From GCA-2746605 sp963704835 (GTDB lineage Bacteria > Bacteroidota > Ignavibacteria > Ignavibacteriales > Melioribacteraceae), in the NCBI GenBank assembly GCA_963704835.1, contig CAVPHW010000011.1, forward strand, positions 62,001-126,000: a stretch of DNA of 64,000 nucleotides. The letters are read 5' to 3'. Below are positions 55,828 to 64,000 of the stretch, in pieces. Each line of letters starts with the position of its first letter. Position 1 is the first letter of the stretch. The notes beneath the pieces were generated by a model. It saw only the letters and a program-made list of their open reading frames with translations, was not told where the DNA came from and ran no database searches. A program made the position numbers and the translations under genes.

Positions 55828-56931
55828 ATGCAGATCAAAAAATTTGTTGGCACAACATTAAAAGAAGCAATTGCAGATATGAAAGATGAATTTGGTGGTG
55901 AAGCAATTGTGCTAAGCACCAAGGTGATTGAAGATTATTCTAATGGAGTAGAACAAAAGCTTTTTGAAATTACAGCAAGTTTAGATGATGAAGACAACTA
56001 TGAAATAAAAAAGAAAGATCCGGTTAAGCATAAGAATTTTGAAACAGAAATGAAAAAATTAACTGAGAAAATTTATGGAGTTCCAGCATATTCTCAAAAT
56101 TTAAATAGGCAAAAAGAACAGCAATCAAAAACTGGGACTAATCTAAACCAGGCGGAAGTTGATGAAATTAGAAACTTATTAAGCAACAAAGATGTTTCTG
56201 AGAACAACATAAAAAAAGTTATTAAAATGATTTCGCAATATTCTCCTTTTGTTAATGAAAATAATAAGGAAGAATATATAACATCAACATTAGCATCTCT
56301 AATTCCAACAAGTGATTTTGAATTGCAAAAAAATGGTGGACAAAAAGTAATTTCTATAGTTGGTCCAACCGGAGTTGGTAAAACAACTTGTATTGCTAAA
56401 CTTGCTATAATCTCTAAGATATTGCACAACTTGAATATCGGGTTGATATCGATTGATACTTATCGACTTGGTGCATTAGATCAACTAAAAATCTTTTCGG
56501 AAATATCTAATATTGATTTTCTTGTGGCTTATGAACCAAAAGATATTACAAAATTTATGAAAAAGTTTAAGGATAAAGATATTGTCTTTATTGATACTGT
56601 CGGGAGAAGTCAAAACAACACAAAATTGCTCAATTCAATTAATCAGTTTTTAAAAGTCACTAAAATTGATGAAACATATTTAGTCCTAAATAGCACAAGT
56701 GATTATAAAATTATGCTGGATGTTGCTAAAAAATTTAAAGTACTAAATTATAATGGAATAGTCTTTTCCAAACTGGATGAAGCAGTTTCATTTGGCAATA
56801 TTCTGAATCTTGTTGAGGAAATTAAAGTACCAATTAAGTATTTAACAAATGGGCAAGTGATTCCAGATGATATTATTGCCGCTGATAGTGAATTTATTGC
56901 CAACATGATAGTTTCTGGGAAAATCAATTAA
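55828..56931 (+). CDS. flhF: SRP-type GTPase FlhF
   Basis: 367 residues. Short N-terminal B-domain (KKFVGTTLKEAIADMKDEFG), linker, N-domain helices, and G-domain: G1 IVGPTGVGKTTCIAKLA, IDTYRLGALDQLKIFSEI, G3 FIDTVGRSQNN, and VFSKLDEAVSFGNIL. Sets the position of the flagellum at the pole together with FlhG. Its stop overlaps flhG's ATG. Confidence 0.94.
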   Translation: MQIKKFVGTTLKEAIADMKDEFGGEAIVLSTKVIEDYSNGVEQKLFEITASLDDEDNYEIKKKDPVKHKNFETEMKKLTEKIYGVPAYSQNLNRQKEQQSKTGTNLNQAEVDEIRNLLSNKDVSENNIKKVIKMISQYSPFVNENNKEEYITSTLASLIPTSDFELQKNGGQKVISIVGPTGVGKTTCIAKLAIISKILHNLNIGLISIDTYRLGALDQLKIFSEISNIDFLVAYEPKDITKFMKKFKDKDIVFIDTVGRSQNNTKLLNSINQFLKVTKIDETYLVLNSTSDYKIMLDVAKKFKVLNYNGIVFSKLDEAVSFGNILNLVEEIKVPIKYLTNGQVIPDDIIAADSEFIANMIVSGKIN

Positions 56932-57746
56932 TGATTGGTCAAGCAAAAAGATTGTATGAATTAAATTCGTTGTTAAACGCAAAAGATTCCGTACAGGATA
57001 GCGCAAGAATTATCTCGGTTACTTCCGGGAAAGGCGGTACTGGCAAATCTTTTATTTCAAGCAATTTAGCTTACGATTTGGCGAAAGGCGGAGCAAAAGT
57101 ATTGCTAATTGATTTAGATATTAATCTTTCCAATCTCGGTACCTTTTTCAATATTTCTTCAAAAAAAAGTATTTATCATTATTTAAGTTATGATTTTGGA
57201 TTGGAAGATGTCATTTTTAACTATAATGAAAATATAGACATTATTCTAGGTGAGTCAGGCAAACTTGATCATCCTGAATTTACTGAAGAAAAGGTAACGG
57301 TTTTTTTTAATGATTTACATAGAATTTCGTCCAAATATGACTATGTTATTTTTGACACAGCTTCAGGAATTAGTAAACCTACAATCCAATTACTAAATAA
57401 TTCTGATGAAATAATTATTGTGTCAACACCGGAACCTACTTCAGTTATGGATGCTTATGTTGTTGTTAAAATGCTTAAAAGTAGTGGTTTTTCAAGTGAA
57501 ATAAACATTATTGTTAATAAATGTGCTAATAAAATTGAAGGGCAAAGCGCCTTCGATAATCTTGAAAAAGCTGTTTCTCACTTTCTTAAATCCAAAGTAA
57601 ATTTCCTGGGAGAATTAATTTATTCCCAAAGTGTTGTAAAATCCATTCAAAACCAATTTTTACTTCTTTCTTCGGATAATTCTTCAGAAATATCCCACCA
57701 ATTACATCATATTTCATCAAAAATTACTATACCTACAATTGGTTAA
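56931..57746 (+). CDS. flhG: MinD-like ATPase FlhG
   Basis: 271 residues. Deviant Walker A SGKGGTGKSFISSNLA, Walker B YVIFDTASG, LLIDLDINLSNLG. The N-terminus GQAKRLYEL keeps the Q-A-x-x-L of the FlhF-activating DQAxxLR motif, with G for D. Limits flagellar number with FlhF. Last gene of the fliL-flhG run. Confidence 0.92.
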   Translation: MIGQAKRLYELNSLLNAKDSVQDSARIISVTSGKGGTGKSFISSNLAYDLAKGGAKVLLIDLDINLSNLGTFFNISSKKSIYHYLSYDFGLEDVIFNYNENIDIILGESGKLDHPEFTEEKVTVFFNDLHRISSKYDYVIFDTASGISKPTIQLLNNSDEIIIVSTPEPTSVMDAYVVVKMLKSSGFSSEINIIVNKCANKIEGQSAFDNLEKAVSHFLKSKVNFLGELIYSQSVVKSIQNQFLLLSSDNSSEISHQLHHISSKITIPTIG

Positions 57747-57816
57747 TAATAACCACACCGCAAATCAATAAACAATCAAAACAGGCTAAAATCGAATAAA
57801 TCCTTAAGATTATTGT

Positions 57817-57831
57817 TGGTATGTTCTTTGA
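57817..57831 (+). promoter_or_regulatory. Sigma-54-like promoter before the small membrane gene/fliA
   Basis: TGGTATG-TTCT-TTGA, in correct -24/-12 register with T for C in the -24 element. Ends 25 bp before the ATG at 57857. A half-site GGCTAAAAT lies at 57784. This would put fliA under sigma-54 control, as in epsilonproteobacteria. Confidence 0.5.
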
Positions 57832-57856
57832 ATTTAATATAGTCAGGAGAACTAAA

Positions 57857-58066
57857 ATGAGTAAAATAATAATGAATATCGGACTATTGCTTTTTTTTCT
57901 ATCGATAATAATTTTTAGTCAACAAGGGATGTTAGTTCATGATGTTTTAGTAAAATCATTTGTCATCTTTTTTGTGGCAACAATAATTTTAACAATTCTA
58001 GCTCTTTCATTCATTAGAGCAATCAACAAAGCATCAATAGAAAAACAAAAAAATTTTTACAGCTAA
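57857..58066 (+). CDS. Small two-helix membrane protein upstream of fliA
   Basis: 69 residues from ATG 57857 behind AGGAGA; an upstream in-frame start at 57821 would lie inside the promoter. Two hydrophobic helices (IGLLLFFLSIIIF, VKSFVIFFVATIILTILAL) and a basic tail. Not recognised. It is 20 bp before fliA and so is likely cotranscribed. Confidence 0.65.
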   Translation: MSKIIMNIGLLLFFLSIIIFSQQGMLVHDVLVKSFVIFFVATIILTILALSFIRAINKASIEKQKNFYS

Positions 58067-58086
58067 TCTTTTAGGGATAATGCAAT

Positions 58087-58719
58087 ATGGATAATACCAC
58101 ACTTTGGACAGAATTTAAGACAGAACCTACAAGCGGAACCAAGAAGCAAATAATGTTAAATTATACCAACTTGGTTCACTATGTAATTCACAATTCAAAG
58201 TTTATGAATTTAAATGTTGTTGAGGAAAAAGATTATTTTCAGTTTGGCGTGGAAGGATTGAGTGAAGCGATTGACAGATTTGATCCGGAGTTTGGAACTA
58301 AGTTTGAAACCTATGCAATTCAAAGAATAAGAGGGAAAATAATTGACGAATTGAGAAAACTTCAAATTAAACCTAGGACAAATTATCAGAACCAAGATTC
58401 AAATAAAGTATTCTATAGGAATGTTTCTATAGATCAACCTTTTGATAATGAAGATGGGTTTTCTCTTTCGGATATTATTCCATCAGAATATGAAACGCCG
58501 GATGATGAATTTCAAATTAATGAAGAAAAGGAACTTCTTGTTCAAGCCATAAAAAAATTAGCTGAACGAGATAGACTGATTATAACTCTCTACTACTACG
58601 AACACATGAACTATAAAGAAATTTCACAAGCTCTAGATATTACCGTTTCAAGAGTTTCTCAGCTTCATAGTAAAATTATGAAAGATTTAAAAAAACAGAT
58701 TGAAAAACAATATGACTAA
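58087..58719 (+). CDS. fliA: Flagellar sigma factor FliA (sigma-28)
   Basis: 210 residues. Region 2: NLVHYVIHNSKFMN, DYFQFGVEGLSEAIDRFDPE, KFETYAIQRIRGKIIDELRK; region 3 around SLSDIIPSEYETP; region 4: LAERDRLIITLYYYEHMNYK and EISQALDITVSRVSQLHSKI. Drives late genes; the matching promoters are at 22209 and 28051. FlgM is encoded at 25.4 kb. The next gene's ATG lies within its last codons. Confidence 0.95.
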   Translation: MDNTTLWTEFKTEPTSGTKKQIMLNYTNLVHYVIHNSKFMNLNVVEEKDYFQFGVEGLSEAIDRFDPEFGTKFETYAIQRIRGKIIDELRKLQIKPRTNYQNQDSNKVFYRNVSIDQPFDNEDGFSLSDIIPSEYETPDDEFQINEEKELLVQAIKKLAERDRLIITLYYYEHMNYKEISQALDITVSRVSQLHSKIMKDLKKQIEKQYD

Positions 58720-59593
58720 CAATTCATCTCAAAATATTAATGATAAACAAGAAAGAGTATTAAATATACTTTCTAATGTTTACAACGTTCCCAGTATTCC
58801 ACAAGTGGTTTTTGAAGTCTCCAATATTATTGAAGACCCAAAAACAAGTGCTTCAATACTAGGTAGAATGATAAGTAACGATCAAGGTTTAGTAACAAAA
58901 ATATTAACTGTTGCTAACTCGCCTTTGCATGGTTTACCAAGAAGAGTTTCTACTATTGATTTTGCAATTGTTGTTTTAGGATTTAATCAGGTTAAGAATA
59001 TTGTATTAGCGCTTTCTATGATGGAAACTTTAAAAGTTACCGGTGAAGCAAAATTTGACCAAAAGAAATATTGGATTCATTCTATTCTAACAGCTGCTGC
59101 TGCAAAAAGAATTGCAGATGATTTAGGTTACCAAGCAAGTGGTGAAGTTTTCACAGCAGGACTTTTACATGATTTGGGTATTCTGATCATTCATAAGTTT
59201 TTCAACATTGAGTTTAAGGAAATTATTAAATCAGTAAATTCTAGACAGTTAACCTACCTTGAAGCCGAAGAATTACATCTTGGATTAACACATCAAGAAG
59301 TTGGTAAATTTTTAGTAGATAGATGGAACTTACCGGTTGCTATTGCTGATGTAATAAATTATCATCATAAACCTTCCCAATCTGAGAACAATAGAGAGTT
59401 AGTAGCATTAGTTCATTTAGCTGATTACATGACCAAGCATTTTATGATTGGTGATTTTAGTTGGGACAATAATACAACTTTGGACCCCGAAACTATTGAA
59501 ATTTTAAGATTAGGGGATGAAGATTATTTAGAGAATTTCATATTTAGCTATAAAGAATTATTTGAAGATCAAATAGCAGCAATAAATTTATAA
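58712..59593 (+). CDS. HDOD-domain signalling protein (copy 1)
   Basis: 293 residues; ATG 58712 overlaps the fliA stop. HDOD domain: NVYNVPSIPQVVFEVSNII, DQGLVTKILTVANSPLHGLP, STIDFAIVVLGFNQVKNIVL, and the AGLLHDLGILIIHKFF HD-like stretch. HDOD proteins have an HD-type fold that usually lacks phosphodiesterase activity and acts in signal transduction. Location after fliA suggests a link to motility control. A paralogue follows. Confidence 0.88.
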   Translation: MTNNSSQNINDKQERVLNILSNVYNVPSIPQVVFEVSNIIEDPKTSASILGRMISNDQGLVTKILTVANSPLHGLPRRVSTIDFAIVVLGFNQVKNIVLALSMMETLKVTGEAKFDQKKYWIHSILTAAAAKRIADDLGYQASGEVFTAGLLHDLGILIIHKFFNIEFKEIIKSVNSRQLTYLEAEELHLGLTHQEVGKFLVDRWNLPVAIADVINYHHKPSQSENNRELVALVHLADYMTKHFMIGDFSWDNNTTLDPETIEILRLGDEDYLENFIFSYKELFEDQIAAINL

Positions 59594-59618
59594 TCAAACA
59601 AAATAAGGGTGACTCAAA

Positions 59619-60497
59619 ATGGAAGAACACGAAATTCAAGACAGAAAGAAAGCATCAGAACTTGCGTTATCTAACGTATATAATTTGCCTACTATGTCTG
59701 TCACAATGTTAGAAGTATCAAAACTTCTAGATGATCCATCAACAAACACTGCGGCTTTAAGCAGAATGATAGGAAAGGATCAAGGATTATCAACCAAAAT
59801 ATTATCAATAGCAAATTCGCCGTTGTATGGTTTAACAAGAAAAGTATCAACTATTGATTTTGCAATACTAATTATTGGATATCAAGATATTAAGAATATT
59901 GTTGTTGCTCTTACTATGGTTGATTCATTCAAAAATAAATCTGATAAATTTCTTGACCAAAATGAATTTTGGCAACACTCTATGCTAACGGGAACGGCAT
60001 GTAAAAGAGTTGCTGAAGATCTTGGCTTTAGAATTGGAAGCGAAGCTTTTGTTGCCGGTTTACTTCATGATCTTGGTGTTCCAGTAATGCATAAATTTTT
60101 TAAAAGTGAATTTGAATCAATTGTAAACGAATTTACTAGTTCTGGTGAGTCAATTTTAGAAGTTGAAAGAAAACATTTAGGATTAGATCATCAAGATATT
60201 GGCAACTACTTAGCTAACAAATGGCATCTACCTGAGCATTTATCAAAAAGTATTTTATATCATCAAAAACCAAGTGAAGCACCAGAAAAAGATGTGCTTA
60301 CTTCAGTTGTTCATTTAGTTGACTACATGACTCAAAAACTGGAAGTTGGTTTATTCTATCTAGATAAAGGTATGGAGTTAGATGAATCCGTATTAGAAAC
60401 TTTAGGAATTGGTGAAGTTAGTGAACTAGACCAATTTGTTGAAAGTTACAGAGAACTTTTTAATAACGAATTAAACTCAGACTTATTTGTAAAATGA
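59619..60497 (+). CDS. HDOD-domain signalling protein (copy 2)
   Basis: 292 residues, clearly a duplicate of the preceding gene: NVYNLPTMSVTMLEVSKLL, DQGLSTKILSIANSPLYGL, STIDFAILIIGYQDIKNIV, AGLLHDLGVPVMHKFF. The two are alike along their whole length but well diverged, so the duplication is old. Overlaps the next gene by 4 bp. Confidence 0.88.
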   Translation: MEEHEIQDRKKASELALSNVYNLPTMSVTMLEVSKLLDDPSTNTAALSRMIGKDQGLSTKILSIANSPLYGLTRKVSTIDFAILIIGYQDIKNIVVALTMVDSFKNKSDKFLDQNEFWQHSMLTGTACKRVAEDLGFRIGSEAFVAGLLHDLGVPVMHKFFKSEFESIVNEFTSSGESILEVERKHLGLDHQDIGNYLANKWHLPEHLSKSILYHQKPSEAPEKDVLTSVVHLVDYMTQKLEVGLFYLDKGMELDESVLETLGIGEVSELDQFVESYRELFNNELNSDLFVK

Positions 60498-61789
60498 TAT
60501 TGCATAAAGAAAATACTGTGCATGCTGAACTTCTTTACAAATCGATTAATGATTTATCATTATTTGAGGATAAGAATTATAAGCCTGAATATGGCTTGAG
60601 TGAATTAAAGCAATTAGAAAAATATTCATATTTTATTCAAAACCTGATGGCTTTTGAAAGAGAAATCAAGGATGATTCTAATATAAAAATCCTTATGGAA
60701 AGATTTCTGATTTACTTAAAAGGTATAATTCCGGTTAAAGCGGTTGCATTATTATTTCATAATGAGATTAAAAGGGAGTTGGTTCCTGTTGATGAAGAAG
60801 ATGATTCGAATATTGTAACAACAATGAAACACTTTAATCAGCAAGGAATTTTTAGTGCAATTTACTCCGAGAAAAAAACAATAACTGTTCCAGAACTTGA
60901 AAGCTATAATTCAGATGGTCCAAAATTATTTTATTTAATATTTCCTGTCTATGATGATAAAAAGAATTTAGGAATACTTTCTTTGTTGACTTCTCTAAGC
61001 GAAAAAAATATTAGTGAGCTTGAAAAGAAGAACATCAACATGTTTTTAAATCTCTTACTTGGAAAATTAGAGAAGTTAAGGCTGATGGAAAAATTAAACG
61101 AAACTTTTGAGGAGCTACAAACATATCAAGCAAAGCTTTCAAATGATTTTAGGCTTTCTGCAATTGGAGAATTAACAGAAGGAATAGTTGAAGATATTAT
61201 TACTCCATTACAAGTAATTACAAGCAATGTTGATATCTTAAAATCCGAAGCGAAAAATAATATTGAGCTTTCTCAAATAAAATCACAAATCAAGAAAATA
61301 GATACTGTTATAGGAAGGCTTGTAAAGTTTGCAGATGTAAATCATAAAGATGTAAAAATTAAACCATGCAATTTGAATGATATTATAAAAGACTATTTTC
61401 ATCTGATCAAATCGACATTAGAGAATGCTAATTTTGAATGTATATTAGATTTTGAAACCGATCTTCCTTCCATACTTAGTCACCCTAATTATGTTTATCA
61501 ATTACTGACAAATATTTTCTCAGTTATAAAGAGTTACAAAACCCGAAAGGGCGGTATAATTATGCAAACCAGATATAAAGCAGATACCATAATTCTTAGA
61601 GTTATAACAACGAGCGGAATATCAGATGGTCAAGAGAAAAACAGAGAGGAAGTTCAAAGAAATCTATCACTTAGCATTATTAAGAACTTAATGAAAAAAC
61701 ATGAAGGTAAGCTGGAATTTGATTCGTTTGAAAATAGTGGAGCTGCTTTAATATTAAAATTCCCATTGAAAAGAAAAATTAGAAAATGA
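60494..61789 (+). CDS. GAF-like protein with degenerate histidine-kinase core
   Basis: 431 residues. About 60-200: GAF-like domain (IPVKAVALLFHNEIKRELVP, FYLIFPVYDDKKNLGILSLL). Then a transmitter-like region in which the H-box reads LTEGIVEDIITPLQVI, with E233 where the phospho-His should be. The N-box region (LLTNIFSVIKS) keeps one Asn, and the glycine boxes are poor (TTSGISDGQE). It probably cannot autophosphorylate and may be an adaptor or regulator of other kinases. Coupled to the HDOD gene by a 4-bp overlap. Confidence 0.72.
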   Translation: MILHKENTVHAELLYKSINDLSLFEDKNYKPEYGLSELKQLEKYSYFIQNLMAFEREIKDDSNIKILMERFLIYLKGIIPVKAVALLFHNEIKRELVPVDEEDDSNIVTTMKHFNQQGIFSAIYSEKKTITVPELESYNSDGPKLFYLIFPVYDDKKNLGILSLLTSLSEKNISELEKKNINMFLNLLLGKLEKLRLMEKLNETFEELQTYQAKLSNDFRLSAIGELTEGIVEDIITPLQVITSNVDILKSEAKNNIELSQIKSQIKKIDTVIGRLVKFADVNHKDVKIKPCNLNDIIKDYFHLIKSTLENANFECILDFETDLPSILSHPNYVYQLLTNIFSVIKSYKTRKGGIIMQTRYKADTIILRVITTSGISDGQEKNREEVQRNLSLSIIKNLMKKHEGKLEFDSFENSGAALILKFPLKRKIRK

Positions 61790-62253
61790 AAAAGATTTTC
61801 ACTCAAATATTTTTAGGTATGTGTTTTAGTGCAAGTACTTTTGCCCAGAGTAAAAGTAATTCTTGGTACCTAAACGGTATTTCAATTATTGACGAGATTA
61901 AAAAAGAAATTTATTTTATAGAGAATGCCGATAGGCTTATAACGAGCGGTGTTATTTTGTTTGAGTTAGCTTTCTTAATTATGATCCTTTACTACTGGAA
62001 AAAAACACGTTTTGAATCTAAAAGTATTGATGAAAATAAGTACAAAAAGAATATTAAAGCATTACGCGATGAAAGAATAAAACCAGTTATCAATAATTCG
62101 GTTACTAAAAAAAGAAATTCTTTAGGAAAAATAATTAACCTAAATACGCTAAACGGTAAAACAATTTGTGCAAAAGCAAAAGAATTAAACATCTCGAAAG
62201 GTGAACTTTATTTAGCAGCAAAAATCAAACAATTATCTAGTCAAACAAGATGA
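61786..62253 (+). CDS. Membrane protein with C-terminal HTH-like segment (SwrB-like)
   Basis: 155 residues. Signal peptide or first helix (IFLGMCFSASTFAQ), a second hydrophobic helix (GVILFELAFLIMILYYW), a basic cytoplasmic linker, then LNGKTICAKAKELNISKGEL YLAAKIK. The last part resembles the AxELxISKGELxLxLxL ending of SwrB/DUF6115 proteins, whose gene follows the flagellar sigma gene in Bacillus. The match is by memory of the pattern and is tentative. It overlaps its neighbours by 4 bp on both sides. Confidence 0.5.
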   Translation: MKKIFTQIFLGMCFSASTFAQSKSNSWYLNGISIIDEIKKEIYFIENADRLITSGVILFELAFLIMILYYWKKTRFESKSIDENKYKKNIKALRDERIKPVINNSVTKKRNSLGKIINLNTLNGKTICAKAKELNISKGELYLAAKIKQLSSQTR

Positions 62254-63395
62254 AAGAAATAATTAAAAATATGATTGATTTTGATGAAATAACTAGAGTT
62301 CGTAGCTCAGTTGGATCCATTTTTCATATGCCGAAAAAAAACAGTTTGGTAAGTTTAATTCCATTGGAACATTATAAAAATTCCGTTAAAGTGTTAATAA
62401 ATGGGAAATTATTTTTAGCACAAATTGATGAAGGAATTCCCCTAAATGAAGAGATTATTGCATTAGTTATTGAAGATAAACCATTTACTCTTTCTCTTAA
62501 TTTGGCTCATTATTTCCATAAGAATCAATCCTTTTTGTTGGATCAAATAATTGCAAAGTTAAACATCAAAAACAATACAACAACACGAACAGCTTTAACA
62601 GATATAATAAATAATGAATTACCTGTTATTAAATCAAAGTGTCTGCAGTTAGAAGAACTAACCAAAGTTATTAAAGTAAAAGACTTGGAATTATCACTTC
62701 TTATAAACCTAGTATGGCATTATAAAGAAGAGGAGTTTATATCACTAAAGGATTTATTTGAAAATCTTTTCGTTAATCCATTCAGTGATGTTGTTGATAA
62801 CATATTTAGAACTCTAAAAGAAATACTATTTGCTGAAGAAGATAATTACTTACAAAGTCAATTAAATTCAAAACTAATATTTAATGAGAATAGTGATTAT
62901 TCTCATGCGATTGGAAAACAAACAGAAATAATATATGGGCTGATAAAATATTTGAATGAAACCAAAGTAAAAAATAATTCCATTAGATATGATTTTATCA
63001 AATACAGCACAATTTATATATTGCAAAAATCTGTCTTCAAAGATTTTGATTTTTTCCCAGACTTTTTGGTTATAAGAAGAAACAACTCACTCTCCTTAAT
63101 AAAGTACAGTTTTAAGAGAATGTATCTTTCAAAAGATAAACCATCATATAAACTAGAGTTTGAGAATAAGGATCTTCCAATTAAACTGAAAGGATTTTTA
63201 AGAAATAATTTCTTAATGGGAGCAATGGAAAACGAAGTTGTTGAGAATATCTCCTTGATAAATGAATTAGATCGTTTTAAAAATAGATTATCAAATTCTT
63301 GGCAAATCAATTCTGATATAACTATCAATTCAATTGAAGAACATTTTGCAAAAAGTAAATTACACAAACAAGGATTTAATAAACTGGTTTCATAA
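62250..63395 (+). CDS. Unknown protein, possibly FliK-like fold
   Basis: 381 residues, soluble, not recognised. SVKVLINGKLFLAQIDEGIP with EEIIALVIEDK looks like the small beta domain before the C-terminal part of some hook-length-type proteins. The C-terminal SLIKYSFKRMYLS, SYKLEFENKDLPIKLKGFL and INELDRFKNRLSN have the strand-strand-helix order of the Flg_hook domain. This is weak. The true FliK is at 42.3 kb. Context (before flgF, coupled to the SwrB-like gene) supports a flagellar role. Confidence 0.45.
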   Translation: MKEIIKNMIDFDEITRVRSSVGSIFHMPKKNSLVSLIPLEHYKNSVKVLINGKLFLAQIDEGIPLNEEIIALVIEDKPFTLSLNLAHYFHKNQSFLLDQIIAKLNIKNNTTTRTALTDIINNELPVIKSKCLQLEELTKVIKVKDLELSLLINLVWHYKEEEFISLKDLFENLFVNPFSDVVDNIFRTLKEILFAEEDNYLQSQLNSKLIFNENSDYSHAIGKQTEIIYGLIKYLNETKVKNNSIRYDFIKYSTIYILQKSVFKDFDFFPDFLVIRRNNSLSLIKYSFKRMYLSKDKPSYKLEFENKDLPIKLKGFLRNNFLMGAMENEVVENISLINELDRFKNRLSNSWQINSDITINSIEEHFAKSKLHKQGFNKLVS

Positions 63396-63410
63396 TTCAA
63401 CTAAAATGAT

Positions 63411-63584
63411 ATGAAATATATTATGGAATATGCCTTAAAATATAATGCTATAAAAAATTCAAACAGAATAATTGAAAAATCATTAGAAAGTACTGCGGAT
63501 GATGATAAAATGATTAAGATAATTTCTAAGGAAGTAGTAGAGTTCATCTTAGGATTGTTAAACATCAAGGAAGGTGAAAAATGA
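63411..63584 (+). CDS. 57-residue protein before flgF, unknown
   Basis: ATG 63411 to TGA 63584. Basic/acidic helix-forming sequence (YALKYNAIKNSNRIIEKSLE, VVEFILGLLNIKEGEK), reminiscent of the small EscU/FlhB C-terminal-like proteins (ALKY is a common motif there) found in flagellar operons, though too short to be sure. Its stop overlaps the ATG of flgF, so coupling is likely. Confidence 0.5.
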   Translation: MKYIMEYALKYNAIKNSNRIIEKSLESTADDDKMIKIISKEVVEFILGLLNIKEGEK

Positions 63585-64000
63585 TAGAGGGATTACAAAA
63601 TGCATCAAAAAATATGAATGATAAAATTCATAATATTCAAATTGTAGCAAACAATCTTGCTAACATAAACACAAATGGATTTAAGCGAGAAATTCCCTTT
63701 GCTGAATATATGGAAAGAGCAGAAAATATAAACATAAAACACATAACAGATTTTTCTGAAGGCGATTTTATAGAAACTACTAATCCTCTTGATTTAGCTA
63801 TTTCCGGAGATGCATTTTTCTCAATTAAAACTGACAAAGGAATTGAATTAACAAAGAATGGACAATTTGTTATTGATTCAGAAGGATATTTGGCTACAAA
63901 AGAAGGAAATAAAGTAATTGGTGATAAAGGAAATATAAATTTAGATGAAGCACTAACAAATCCAACCGGAAGTATTACAATAACAACAGATGGCCAAATA
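63581..64000 (+). CDS. flgF: Basal-body rod protein FlgF/FlgG family, 5' part
   Basis: Runs off the window. ATG 63581 behind AAGGTG. IQIVANNLANINTNGFKREI is the rod/hook N-terminal motif, and GDFIETTNPLDLAISGDAFF matches the FlgF/FlgG core (TGNPLDLAIxGxGFF). The substitution pattern before the GDAFF stretch and the short lead favour FlgF, the proximal of the pair, with flgG expected just right of the window. 140 codons visible. Confidence 0.88.
   Translation, partial: MIEGLQNASKNMNDKIHNIQIVANNLANINTNGFKREIPFAEYMERAENINIKHITDFSEGDFIETTNPLDLAISGDAFFSIKTDKGIELTKNGQFVIDSEGYLATKEGNKVIGDKGNINLDEALTNPTGSITITTDGQI

Noticed and set aside
1..64000. tRNA, rRNA, CRISPR array or insertion sequence
   Set aside because: None recognised on reading either strand; no transposase or integrase motifs among the proteins.

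Overview
The window is AT-rich (about one third G+C by eye) and reads as part of the chromosome of a motile, flagellated bacterium of the Bacteroidota/Chlorobi assemblage. Ignavibacteria is my best guess. The guess rests on base composition, a Bacteroidota-style PcrB, a mitochondrial-type aconitase and a complete flagellar set, not on any marker gene. From about 10.3 kb to the right edge every gene lies on the + strand.

Layout. 1-10.2 kb holds housekeeping and accessory genes: a ParA tail, a STAS-domain protein, an outer-membrane barrel, a broken CYTH gene, aconitase, PcrB, Tex, a PLAT(x3) protein ending in a sphingomyelinase D-like phospholipase domain, and a small ArsC/Spx-type thioredoxin-fold protein. 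10.3-22.2 kb is a glycosylation island of very large TPR-containing fusion proteins (TPR/coiled-coil membrane protein, radical SAM-GT4-TPR, WbsX-TPR-methyltransferase, TPR-GT2-GT4-GT2-TPR, GT2-TPR). It ends at the flagellin gene and probably serves flagellin or another surface glycan. 22.3-25.7 kb carries flagellin, fliS, fliD, a FliT-like small protein and flgM. 25.8-27.9 kb encodes a sensorless histidine kinase and a sigma-54 activator (FlgS/FlgR-like). 28.1-35.3 kb is a chemotaxis module (HEAT protein, cheR, two cheY, cheZ, cheA, cheB, small CxC protein). 35.4-48.4 kb is the rod/MS-ring/switch/ATPase/hook operon (flgB to flgE). 48.6-57.7 kb is fliL-M-N-O-P-Q-R-flhB-A-F-G. 57.8-64 kb has fliA, two HDOD proteins, a degenerate kinase, a SwrB-like protein, unknown genes and the start of flgF.

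Regulation. Sigma-54-like -24/-12 elements precede flgB, fliL, the HEAT/che module and the small gene before fliA. A 14-bp inverted repeat (GGCTAATATTAGCC and variants) sits 50-75 bp upstream of three of these and upstream of a weaker candidate at the glycosylation island, and may be the binding site of the local activator. FliA-type promoters with an 11-bp spacer precede flagellin and the HEAT/che module. Structured leaders precede flagellin (AGGA tetraloop hairpin, CsrA-like) and flgE (two hairpins).

Quality caveat. At least eleven genes, including flagellin, fliF, fliJ, fliK, flgE, pcrB and a glycosyltransferase, are split by single-base frame changes, mostly one extra base, and fliD has an in-frame TGA. 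Each reading continues perfectly in the next frame, so uncorrected insertion errors in a long-read assembly are the likeliest cause. I list these as single genes.
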